Source of the DNA: Pseudomonas viridiflava
GTDB lineage: Bacteria > Pseudomonadota > Gammaproteobacteria > Pseudomonadales > Pseudomonadaceae
Direction: 5' to 3'
Assembly: GCF_900573885.1 (NCBI RefSeq)
Contig: NZ_UPSE01000533.1
Span: forward strand, 62,001 to 126,000
DNA length: 64,000 nucleotides
This document shows, one piece after another, positions 42,770 to 49,938 of this stretch. Position numbers and translations under genes: made by a program. Below the pieces are notes generated by a model that was given only the letters and a program-made list of their open reading frames with translations, did no database searches and was not told the DNA's origin. Numbering within the stretch: position 1 is the first letter of the stretch; each line of letters starts with the position of its first letter.

Positions 42770-45298
42770 CTACTTCTTGGGCGGCATCGCCTTCCAAATA
42801 TCTTCCGCATATTCCCGAATGGTCCGGTCCGACGAGAACCACCCCGTCCGCGCGGTGTTCAGCACTGCCGACCGCCACCACTGGTTAGGCTGCTGCCACA
42901 ACTCATCCACTTTGCGCTGGGCATCCCAGTACGAGTCAAAGTCCGCGCAGAGCATGTAGCGGTCGTGGTGCACCAGCCCGTCAATCAGGCCGACGTAGCG
43001 CTCAGGATCGTCCGGCGAGAACACGCCTTTGCTGATGGCCTCCAGCGCGGCATTCAACCGTTCGGATTGCTGAATGACGTGGATGGTGTCGAAGTCGCCG
43101 TTGCTCATCCGCGCCTTCACTTCCTGGGCGGTCATGCCAAAGATGAACATGTGCTCCTGGCCGATCAGTTGGCTCATTTCCACGTTGGCGCCGTCCAGCG
43201 TGCCAATGGTCAGCGCGCCGTTAAGGGCGAATTTCATGTTGCTGGTGCCCGACGCTTCCATGCCGGCGGTGGAGATCTGTTCCGACAGGTCAGCCGCAGG
43301 AATGATGGTTTCCGCCAGGCTGACGTTGTAGTTAGGGATAAACACCACTTTGAGCAGGCCGCGTACGGTCGGGTCGTCGTTGATGGTGCGGCTGATGTCG
43401 TTGGCCAGCTTGATGATCAGCTTGGCCTGGTGATAACTGGCCGCCGCCTTGCCGGCGAATATCTTCACGCGCGGCACCCAGTGGGTCGTGGGGTCGTTAC
43501 GGATGGCCTGGTACAGCGCCACCGTGTGCAGCAAGTTCAGCAACTGGCGCTTGTATTCGTGAATCCGTTTGACCTGCACATCGAAAATCGCCTCGGTGTT
43601 GAGGTCGATGTTCAGCCGTTCTTTCACCAGCCGCGCCAGAGCCGCTTTGCTGTGCTGGCGCTGGGCGATGAATTGTTTGCGGAAGGCGGGTTTGTCGGCA
43701 AACGGCTCAAGCTCGATCAATGAAGTTTCCGGGCTGTCGAGCACGCCGTCGCCAATGTTCTCCCTGAGCAGTTGGGTGAGCTGCGGGTTTACTTGGTAAA
43801 GCCAGCGACGGAAGGTAACGCCGTTGGTTTTGTTGCGGATGCGGTCGGGGTACAGGTTGTGCAAATCACGGAACACGGTTTCGCGCATCAGGTCAGTGTG
43901 CAGTGCCGATACGCCGTTGATGCTGTGCGAACCCAGAAACGCCAGGTTGCCCATGCGCACGCGACGACCGTGTTCTTCCTCAATCAACGACACCGAGCGC
44001 AACAGGTCGAAGTCGTGGATGTCTTTGGCGCGCAGCGAATCGATGTGGTGGGCATTGATCAGGTAGATGATTTGCATGTGTCGCGGCAGCAGGCGCTCCA
44101 TCAGCGACACCGGCCAAGATTCCAGCGCTTCGGGCAGCAAGGTGTGGTTGGTGTACGACAAGGTCGCCACCGACAAGTCCCACGCTGCAAACCATTCGAT
44201 GCGGTATACGTCGACAAGCTGGCGCATCAACTCGGCCACGGCGATGGCCGGGTGGGTGTCGTTGAGCTGGATGGCGACTTTTTCCGGCAGCGAGTGAATG
44301 TCGCCGTGCAATCGCATATGGCGGTGCAGCAGGTCTTGCAGCGAGGCCGAAACAAAGAAAAATTCCTGGCGCAGACGCAGTTCCTGGCCGGCCTCGGTGC
44401 TGTCGGCCGGATACAGCACGCGGGAAATACTTTCGGCGCGCACCACATCCGCCACGGCGCCCAAGTGGTCACCGGCGTTGAAGCGTTCCAGTTGCAGGTC
44501 TTCCAGCGCCCTCGCCCGCCATAGCCGCAAGGTGCTGACGCCGGTGCGACGCCAGCCGACTACCGGGGTGTCGTAGGCAATGGCGCGGATAATTTCGGTG
44601 GGCTGCCAGTGTTGGCGCGGCACGTCGTTGCGTTCGGTGACGGTATTGACGCTGCCGCCGAAGCCGACGTTGTAGCTCACTTCCGGACGTTCGAATTCCC
44701 AAGGGTTGCCGAAGTCGAGCCAGGTTTCGGTGTGTTCGTGCTGCCAGCCGTCGCTGATCACCTGCTTGAACAGGCCGTGCTCGTAGCGAATGCCGTAGCC
44801 GTGGCCGGCGATGTTCAGCGTGGCCATGCTTTCGATAAAGCACGCAGCCAGGCGGCCGAGGCCACCGTTGCCGAGCGCAGCGTCCGGTTCCACTTCGCGG
44901 ATTCGTTCGATGTCCACGTCCAGCTCGGCCAGGGCCTCGCGGGCGGTTTCCAGCAGGCCGAGGTTGCTCAGGCAGTCGACGAGCAAACGGCCGATAAGAA
45001 ACTCCAGCGAGAGGTAGTACACACGCTTTTGCGGCTTGCGGTCGATGCGCGCTTCGGACTCTTCCCAGTTATCCACCAGGTGATCGCGCGCGGCCAGGGC
45101 AATGGCTTCGAACCAGTCGTGGATATAGGCGTTGGCGGGGTCTTTACCAACTGCGTATTTGAGCTTGGCAAGAATGCTTTGCTTGAATGCCTGCACGTCT
45201 GCGCCGGAAGTGGCGCCTGCGTTGGGATTGCTGGCAGTGTCATTGGCGTTGGAAGGAGTGGACGTGGCCTCGTCTTGCGACTTGCGTTCGGCGGACAT
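42770..45298 (-). CDS. glgP: Glycogen phosphorylase
   Basis: 842 residues from the ATG at 45298 (GAGG upstream). It releases glucose 1-phosphate from glycogen or maltodextrin ends. Family 35 glycosyltransferase blocks are complete: RVYYLSLEFLIGRLL, LGNGGLGRLAACFIESMATL, QLNDTHPAIAVAELMR, VKRIHEYKRQLLN and the pyridoxal-phosphate Lys in EASGTSNMKFALNGALTIGT. The N-terminal 40 residues are a Ser/Thr/Asn/Ala-rich extension (DEATSTPSNANDTASNPNAG), unlike the E. coli enzyme. Other glycogen genes are not in the window. Confidence 0.96.
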   Translation of the reverse strand: MSAERKSQDEATSTPSNANDTASNPNAGATSGADVQAFKQSILAKLKYAVGKDPANAYIHDWFEAIALAARDHLVDNWEESEARIDRKPQKRVYYLSLEFLIGRLLVDCLSNLGLLETAREALAELDVDIERIREVEPDAALGNGGLGRLAACFIESMATLNIAGHGYGIRYEHGLFKQVISDGWQHEHTETWLDFGNPWEFERPEVSYNVGFGGSVNTVTERNDVPRQHWQPTEIIRAIAYDTPVVGWRRTGVSTLRLWRARALEDLQLERFNAGDHLGAVADVVRAESISRVLYPADSTEAGQELRLRQEFFFVSASLQDLLHRHMRLHGDIHSLPEKVAIQLNDTHPAIAVAELMRQLVDVYRIEWFAAWDLSVATLSYTNHTLLPEALESWPVSLMERLLPRHMQIIYLINAHHIDSLRAKDIHDFDLLRSVSLIEEEHGRRVRMGNLAFLGSHSINGVSALHTDLMRETVFRDLHNLYPDRIRNKTNGVTFRRWLYQVNPQLTQLLRENIGDGVLDSPETSLIELEPFADKPAFRKQFIAQRQHSKAALARLVKERLNIDLNTEAIFDVQVKRIHEYKRQLLNLLHTVALYQAIRNDPTTHWVPRVKIFAGKAAASYHQAKLIIKLANDISRTINDDPTVRGLLKVVFIPNYNVSLAETIIPAADLSEQISTAGMEASGTSNMKFALNGALTIGTLDGANVEMSQLIGQEHMFIFGMTAQEVKARMSNGDFDTIHVIQQSERLNAALEAISKGVFSPDDPERYVGLIDGLVHHDRYMLCADFDSYWDAQRKVDELWQQPNQWWRSAVLNTARTGWFSSDRTIREYAEDIWKAMPPKK

Positions 45299-45396
45299 GG
45301 GCGTGCCTCGGTCAGCTGGGTTGAGCGCGAGTGAATGCAGCAGCCAATCGGCAGGCAAAAGCTGCCGACGCTACCAGGTGATCAGCTGTTGCCGTG

Positions 45397-45798
45397 TTAA
45401 TTAAAGACGGCGTCGTTCTGCGCGTGGCGCGAAACATTAAAAGAGCTGCCACTGTCGCTGGGGTAAAGCGCCATGGTCGACTTCAGCGCGTCGATGGTGA
45501 TGCCGCCGAGGTGCTCGGTGAGGAAGGCTTTTTTGACCATCCACAGATTTTCATCACGGATCAGGTCGAGCAGATCGTGCCCGGTGAGGGTCAGCGATTT
45601 GCCAATACGCACCAGCTCGCCGCTCAGCGGACGGTGCTCGGCGCATTCGACCAGGCCAGCCTGCTCGAGCAGGTGCAGGTGATAGCTCACGCTGTCGCTT
45701 GAATGCCCGTCGATACGGTGGGGAAAGAAATGGTGACCCTTTTGCAGGCTCTCGATTTCCAGCAGCATTTCCCGAACCAGCTCCCAATCTCTTTTCAT
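45397..45798 (-). CDS. DUF2513 family protein
   Basis: 133 residues from the ATG at 45798 (GAGGAG upstream). The start KRDWELVREMLLEIESLQKG and YHLHLLEQAGLVECAEHRPL with LTLTGHDLLDLIRDENLWMV match DUF2513, a small winged-helix-like family often seen in phages and mobile DNA but also standing alone on chromosomes. No phage genes are adjacent. Function unknown; a DNA-binding role is possible from the fold. Confidence 0.82.
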   Translation of the reverse strand: MKRDWELVREMLLEIESLQKGHHFFPHRIDGHSSDSVSYHLHLLEQAGLVECAEHRPLSGELVRIGKSLTLTGHDLLDLIRDENLWMVKKAFLTEHLGGITIDALKSTMALYPSDSGSSFNVSRHAQNDAVFN

Positions 45799-46117
45799 GT
45801 TCCTACGCTCCTCGTCCCCGTTTCCTGGTGTCCTTTTCCCGCTCCATGACGATTGCAGCAGGAGGAATTTGCAGGGGACCGTTACCAATGGCCGAAGCCA
45901 GTCGACCATCAGGCTGCGCGCAAGAACTCTTGCTTGAGCGACTGGCAGACCGGGCCCCTACAGAATAGGTATGCGTTTGCCCGCGAGAGTTCAACAATTT
46001 TGCCCGTGCCGGACCGCTCAGCGAACCGTTCGCGGAAAAAGCTGAACTCCCGGCGAAGGCCCTGGCTCAGAACCTGTAACGGGCTTGCTACAGCCCCGCT
46101 TCATGAGGAGAGCGATC
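45799..46117. other. Intergenic region
   Basis: About 320 bases with no gene. It is the upstream region of both the DUF2513 gene (leftward) and the Rho-N/SAP-like gene (rightward). No repeat or clear operator was seen. Confidence 0.55.
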
Positions 46118-46495
46118 ATGCCGCGCGGAAGTAAAGACAAGTACACGGCCGAGCAAAAGCGCAAGGCCGAGCACATTGAAGAAAGCTACGAGGCCAAAGG
46201 CGTTTCCAAGGGTGAAGCCGAAGGCCGGGCCTGGGCCACGGTGAACAAGCAGTCCGGTGGTGGCGAAAAGGCTGGCGGCTCGGGTCAGCGCAAAGCGCCG
46301 GGGGCGAAGAGCGCTGCGCGAAAATCGTCGGCGCGTCAGGCTGTAGCCACCAAGCACGGCGCTCCTCGTCCCGGGCAGAAGCTTGAAGACCAGAGCAAGG
46401 CCGATTTGATGATGCGGGCGCGGGACAAAGACATCCCTGGCCGCTCAACCATGCGCAAAGCCGAGCTGGTGTCGGCCTTGAAGAAAGCATCCTGA
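46118..46495 (+). CDS. Basic protein with Rho-N/SAP-like end
   Basis: 125 residues from the ATG at 46118 (GAGGAG upstream). The first 50 residues (YTAEQKRKAEHIEESYEAKG, EAEGRAWATVNKQSGG) resemble short stress-associated proteins annotated in Pseudomonas as plasmid stabilization proteins. A Lys/Ser/Ala-rich middle follows, and the C-terminus (KADLMMRARDKDIPGRSTMR KAELVSAL) looks like a Rho N-terminal or SAP nucleic-acid-binding helix pair. Very basic; may coat DNA or RNA. Followed after 11 bases by a small membrane protein gene. Confidence 0.72.
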   Translation: MPRGSKDKYTAEQKRKAEHIEESYEAKGVSKGEAEGRAWATVNKQSGGGEKAGGSGQRKAPGAKSAARKSSARQAVATKHGAPRPGQKLEDQSKADLMMRARDKDIPGRSTMRKAELVSALKKAS

Positions 46496-46506
46496 GGAGT
46501 ACCCGC

Positions 46507-46818
46507 ATGGCCAATCCTGGTTATCTCGAACGTTTGCTGGCGGTGGCAGGTGGCGCCCTGCTGATTCGCAAAGGCATGTCCATCAAAGGTGTGCTGGGCG
46601 CCGCAGATATCGTGCTGGGCGCCGTGGCTATCTATCGCGGCCTGGGCCGGGCGCGCCACGAATTGCCGCCCTCCTACCAGCTCAAGCACCTGCCCGAAGT
46701 CGCCCAGCGCGTCCCTCGCAAGCCGGTGCGCCGCGGCTATCAACCGCAAACGTTTGTAGCGGACGAAAACGGGCCTGATGTACCGGTGAAAACGCCTTTT
46801 CAGCAGCCCTACAGCTGA
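46507..46818 (+). CDS. Small membrane protein, DUF2892-like
   Basis: 103 residues; AGGAG precedes the ATG. NPGYLERLLAVAGGALLIRK and VLGAADIVLGAVAIYRGLGR are two weakly hydrophobic helices with glycine packing, as in DUF2892/YgaP membrane tails. The C-terminal 50 residues are polar, basic and Pro-rich. It is probably co-transcribed with the basic protein gene upstream. Function unknown. Confidence 0.65.
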   Translation: MANPGYLERLLAVAGGALLIRKGMSIKGVLGAADIVLGAVAIYRGLGRARHELPPSYQLKHLPEVAQRVPRKPVRRGYQPQTFVADENGPDVPVKTPFQQPYS

Positions 46819-46835
46819 CGCGTACAAGGCTGAAA

Positions 46836-46880
46836 GTGCACTTTGCAAGATCGGGTTTTGCCCGATCATGCAAAGTGCAC
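46836..46880. repeat. 20-base inverted repeat
   Basis: GTGCACTTTGCAAGATCGGG at 46836-46855 and its complement at 46861-46880 differ at a single position; the loop is five bases. It follows the small membrane protein gene by 17 bases but has no T-run. It could be a strong stem-loop at the 3' end of that transcript or a small non-autonomous element. Confidence 0.75.
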
Positions 46881-47002
46881 GACCGTTGCGCTCGGAAAAT
46901 TCTCTAACTCTTTGTTTTTATTGAATATTATCCGCAGGAATTTTCTGGCATGGCATCTGCTGTATTCCCTCCATCTGCAAAAGAATCAATGGAGTACATG
47001 GA

Positions 47003-47368
47003 ATGCAACTGGCCATCAAAGAATTCTTCGACGCGTTTCCTCAACACACCGTTGCCATCAAACCTCGCCCAGACGGTTCTCTGCTGCTGTCCCTCGTGGG
47101 TCAGAACGGCAAGCCGCTGTGCAAGGCAATCAAAAGCGAAGAGCTGCTGAGCCAGGCGCGCATGCAAACGCTGATTCGCGAGCTGCACCGGGAAATCAAA
47201 ATTGAAGCGGGTCTGCTGCGCTGGCGCGGCGACGAAGCGGCCTGGGTAGAGCGCGAATTGCCGACCTACGTCGAAGGCCCGATTCACGTGACCAAAGCCA
47301 AAACCCTGGCTCGCCGCTCGAATCAGGAACTGCGTCAGCGCCGCGTGCAGAAAGCGGTGGCGTGCTAA
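47003..47368 (+). CDS. DUF3509-like protein
   Basis: 121 residues with GGAG nine bases before the ATG. The start (FFDAFPQHTVAIKPRPDGSL LLSLVGQNGK) and the following helix SQARMQTLIRELHREIKIEA match the Pseudomonas DUF3509 pattern. The C-terminal 35 residues (LARRSNQELRQRRVQKAVAC) are basic and exceed the usual length of about 95. Function unknown. It stands alone between the long inverted repeat and a REP element. Confidence 0.6.
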   Translation: MQLAIKEFFDAFPQHTVAIKPRPDGSLLLSLVGQNGKPLCKAIKSEELLSQARMQTLIRELHREIKIEAGLLRWRGDEAAWVERELPTYVEGPIHVTKAKTLARRSNQELRQRRVQKAVAC

Positions 47369-47420
47369 ACGCCGTCTGATTTGCCCTCTATGGAAAGAGA
47401 AAGCCGGACAGCGTCCGCAA

Positions 47421-47484
47421 CGAGGCTGAAGCCTCTCCCCATAGCCTGGCGACAGGTCAAAAAACGGGAGACGCTTCAGCCTTG
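47421..47484. repeat. REP-type inverted pair
   Basis: CGAGGCTGAAGCCTCTCCCC on the left and GGGAGACGCTTCAGCCTTG on the right, the GAGGCT family, between convergent genes. Confidence 0.7.
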
Positions 47485-47754
47485 TAGTGTCTGGACCCCA
47501 GCATTGGGGTCCTCCGCATCAGCTTTGCGTTCGCGGCTGTTACGGCGCAGCAGAATCACATCGGTGATATCCACGCCGCACGCCCTCACCCAGTCCAGCA
47601 CGGGCTGCCCGGCAATTTTCGCCACGGGCGGCTTCTCGCCAAACACCTCGGTCACAGCCCGAAATGCGATGACCTGAATATTCGGCACGGTGCGGGCCTG
47701 CAACTGCAGCTGACGCTCAACGTCTTTATATTTATAGGTGACGAGCCAGTCCAT
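47476..47754 (-). CDS. Hypothetical protein, 92 residues
   Basis: A small gene from the ATG at 47754 with GAGG nine bases upstream. The product (DWLVTYKYKDVERQLQLQAR, VPNIQVIAFRAVTEVFGEKP, VDITDVILLRRNSRERKADA) looks like a compact alpha-beta protein with a polar tail and no export signal. Its 3' end runs into a REP element. I do not recognise a family. Confidence 0.6.
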   Translation of the reverse strand: MDWLVTYKYKDVERQLQLQARTVPNIQVIAFRAVTEVFGEKPPVAKIAGQPVLDWVRACGVDITDVILLRRNSRERKADAEDPNAGVQTLQG

Positions 47755-47823
47755 AAAACGGGCCTCATGTATCTCGGCAGTAAGTCTTGACTATAGCTGC
47801 TGAAAAACTCTGCCGATTGGCGG

Positions 47824-48069
47824 TTACTGCTGTGTGACTGTGTCGGCATTTTTCTTCAGGCCCCGGCAGTTCATGGCACACAGGCAGAACTGCAGCAGGA
47901 TCAGCGCATACGCGTGGGTGTACAGCCCCCAAACCACCCACAGCACATTGCTCAGAATAAATACCCAGAACCCCATCATTCTTCGGCGCGCACTTCTGGC
48001 GCCAATCAACCAGGCGGCCAACACCGTTACGGCCATGGCCGGCCACTGCAAAAGATCGAGATAGTCCAT
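47824..48069 (-). CDS. Small inner-membrane protein, 81 residues
   Basis: Three hydrophobic stretches (AMAVTVLAAWLIGAR, FWVFILSNVLWVVWGLY, YALILLQFCLCAMNC) fill most of the protein. The FILSNVLWVVWGLYTHAYAL pattern is common in small PnuC- or SWEET-like membrane proteins, but the resemblance is weak. GGAGG lies 13 bases from the ATG, further than usual. Function unknown. Confidence 0.55.
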   Translation of the reverse strand: MDYLDLLQWPAMAVTVLAAWLIGARSARRRMMGFWVFILSNVLWVVWGLYTHAYALILLQFCLCAMNCRGLKKNADTVTQQ

Positions 48070-48206
48070 CGTGCTGCATCATCCTCCGGTCTTGAACGGC
48101 GACGGCAACGAAACGCCGCGCTTAATTTTGTGACCGTAGCGAGGAAAAAATGAGCGGGCTTTTTGATGGCTGGTACGGCGGAGATGTTAGACGGGCGCTA
48201 ACTGCT

Positions 48207-48260
48207 TGAGGCTGAAGCCTCTCCCACACACCTGATAAGCCTGTGGGAAAGGCGTTCGCG
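48207..48260. repeat. REP-type inverted pair
   Basis: TGAGGCTGAAGCCTCTCCCA and the decayed mate CTGTGGGAAAGGCGTTCGCG, just after the amidotransferase gene. Confidence 0.65.
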
Positions 48261-48268
48261 CTGGTCTA

Positions 48269-48997
48269 TCAGGCTGGCACGGCGGCTTTGTCTTGCGCGA
48301 CGAAACGCATCATCCACTCGGCGACTGCAGCGCCCTGGTGGTCGTGTTGCAGGCTGTCGATGCCGGATTTGTAGATCTTCTCGCCCAGGTGCTGCTGGCG
48401 AATTTCCAGCAAGGCGCGGGAATAGTCGTGAATGAACTCCGGATGGCCCTGGAAGCACAGCACCTGATCGTTGATGCGGTAGGCGGCGATCGGGCAAAAC
48501 TCGCTGGAAGCAATCACGGTGGCGTCTTTGGGCAATGCCGTAACCTGGTCCTGGTGACTGATGAGCAGGGTCAACTCGTTCATCGCCGGGCTCATCCAGC
48601 CTGGCTGCTCAGCCACCTGGTAGCGGTGGGTACCGACGCCCCAGCCTTGGTGGGCGCGCTCACTCTTGCCACCCAGCAGCAGTGCCAGCAACTGGTGACC
48701 GAAGCAGATCCCCAGAAGCCTGTCGCCACGCTGATAGCGGTCGAGCAAGTAGGTTCTGAGGGTTTCGATCCACGGGTCGGTGCCAAACGAATCGGCCTTG
48801 CTGCCGGTCACCAGATAGGCGTCGAAGCGTTCGTCGTCTGCGGGATAGTTGCCTTCCACCACGTTGTACGTCACAAACTCGGCGGCGATTGGCTGGCGGG
48901 CAAAGAGCTGCTCGAACATCCGGCCATAGCTCTGATATTGGTCAACCAGTTCCGGACGCAGAATGTCTGTTTCCAGAATGCAGATACGTAACGACAT
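48269..48997 (-). CDS. Class I glutamine amidotransferase
   Basis: 242 residues. The glutaminase triad is complete: nucleophile Cys in LGICFGHQLLA, and His and Glu in CFQGHPEFIHDY. AGGAAA precedes the ATG. Stand-alone members of this type (GMP synthase-like domain) hydrolyse gamma-glutamyl amides or supply ammonia to unknown partners. No synthetase partner is adjacent. The gene is single, flanked by REP sequence at the 3' end. Confidence 0.88.
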   Translation of the reverse strand: MSLRICILETDILRPELVDQYQSYGRMFEQLFARQPIAAEFVTYNVVEGNYPADDERFDAYLVTGSKADSFGTDPWIETLRTYLLDRYQRGDRLLGICFGHQLLALLLGGKSERAHQGWGVGTHRYQVAEQPGWMSPAMNELTLLISHQDQVTALPKDATVIASSEFCPIAAYRINDQVLCFQGHPEFIHDYSRALLEIRQQHLGEKIYKSGIDSLQHDHQGAAVAEWMMRFVAQDKAAVPA

Positions 48998-49343
48998 AAG
49001 GGATTTCCTGAAGCGATGTAGGTAATGGCCAGCTGTTTGTTTTATTTAACATAGCGGCGCGCGCAAAGAAACCCATAAACCACGGCTTGTCTTGCTTTCG
49101 CGGTTTTAAATGCGAATTCGCAGCGGGAAACGCCACCGGCGCGCACGTCAATAAAATTTTACGAAATGACCCGTTTTCCTGAGCAAAGCCGCGTCCTCAT
49201 ACCGCCCGCTTGATAGCGCCGCTGCGCTCTATCACTGGCTTCGATAGTCACCATCGTGACCATTCACTTCTGGCCCCCGCCTCGCTCGGCAATCATGCGA
49301 CCCATCGGGCAACACCGCCCCCATCAGCATGAGGAACACCGCC
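48998..49343. other. Intergenic region
   Basis: About 345 bases between divergent genes, AT-richer than its surroundings around 49140-49170. It must hold the promoters of the amidotransferase gene and the small secreted peptide gene. No repeat or recognised operator was seen. Confidence 0.55.
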
Positions 49344-49478
49344 ATGAACAAATTCGGAGCCATTGCCAGCCTTGTAGCCGCCTCGGCCTTTGCCAGCCAC
49401 TTGAACGCCGAACTGTATCGCCACAGCGACAAAAACCCGGCCCCCGCCAAAACCGAACAGAAACCCGCACGCCACTAA
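49344..49478 (+). CDS. Small exported peptide, 44 residues
   Basis: ATG at 49344 with GAGGA eight bases upstream, TAA at 49476-49478. The product starts NKFGAIASLVAASAFASHLN, which looks like a short signal peptide or membrane anchor, then a polar, Lys/Pro-rich end (SDKNPAPAKTEQKPARH). It is followed by another small gene after 28 bases, perhaps one operon. No family recognised. Confidence 0.6.
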   Translation: MNKFGAIASLVAASAFASHLNAELYRHSDKNPAPAKTEQKPARH

Positions 49479-49506
49479 ATGCACCGTAACCAAAAGGGAG
49501 AACGCC

Positions 49507-49707
49507 ATGGGCAGCATGTTCAGCGAAACCGGTAAAAACGCCTATGGCGTCACCTACGCCACACTTGATAAAAGCGGCCTGCACTTTGAAACCGAACTGG
49601 CGATTCAGTTGATGGATGGCCACCTGGTCACATTGAAAATGCCCACTCAGCTCAGCGAGCGAGAGGCGATCAGTCAGTTGGTGTTTCGGGAAGATGCAGC
49701 CCAATAA
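49507..49707 (+). CDS. Hypothetical protein, 66 residues
   Basis: AGGGAGA precedes the ATG. The product (FSETGKNAYGVTYATLDKSG, LHFETELAIQLMDGHLVTLK) suggests a small beta-rich domain and a C-terminal helix (SEREAISQLVFRE). No signal peptide. Likely co-transcribed with the exported peptide gene upstream. No family recognised. Confidence 0.55.
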   Translation: MGSMFSETGKNAYGVTYATLDKSGLHFETELAIQLMDGHLVTLKMPTQLSEREAISQLVFREDAAQ

Positions 49708-49864
49708 GGCTTGCGGAAAACCCCCACAATGTTCTCGCAGCGCCGGGAATTTTAACCGCTTAAGTAATCGTCATGACAAACCATAGGGATTTTCGCTACG
49801 CAGCTTAAGAAGGGTCCTATTTCTTAGCTCCGATATTTATCCGATATCTGAACAGCGTTCCAGA

Positions 49865-49891
49865 GCGCTACAGACGCAACGTCTGCTGCGC
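49865..49891. promoter_or_regulatory. Palindrome upstream of the bacteriocin gene
   Basis: CAGACG-CAA-CGTCTG is a perfect 6-base inverted repeat extended outward by GCGC on both sides, 48 to 74 bases before the bacteriocin start. It is not a LexA box (CTGT-N8-ACAG) nor a clear PrtN P-box. It could be a new operator or an RNA stem in the leader. Confidence 0.45.
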
Positions 49892-49938
49892 GCCGAAGCA
49901 GGAATGTTTTCAGAGAATGGATACAAGGAGCTCAACAT

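Noticed and set aside
49850-49865. LexA box before the bacteriocin gene
   Set aside because: CTGAACAGCGTTCCAG keeps only the outer CTG and CAG; the required CTGT and ACAG halves are not complete.
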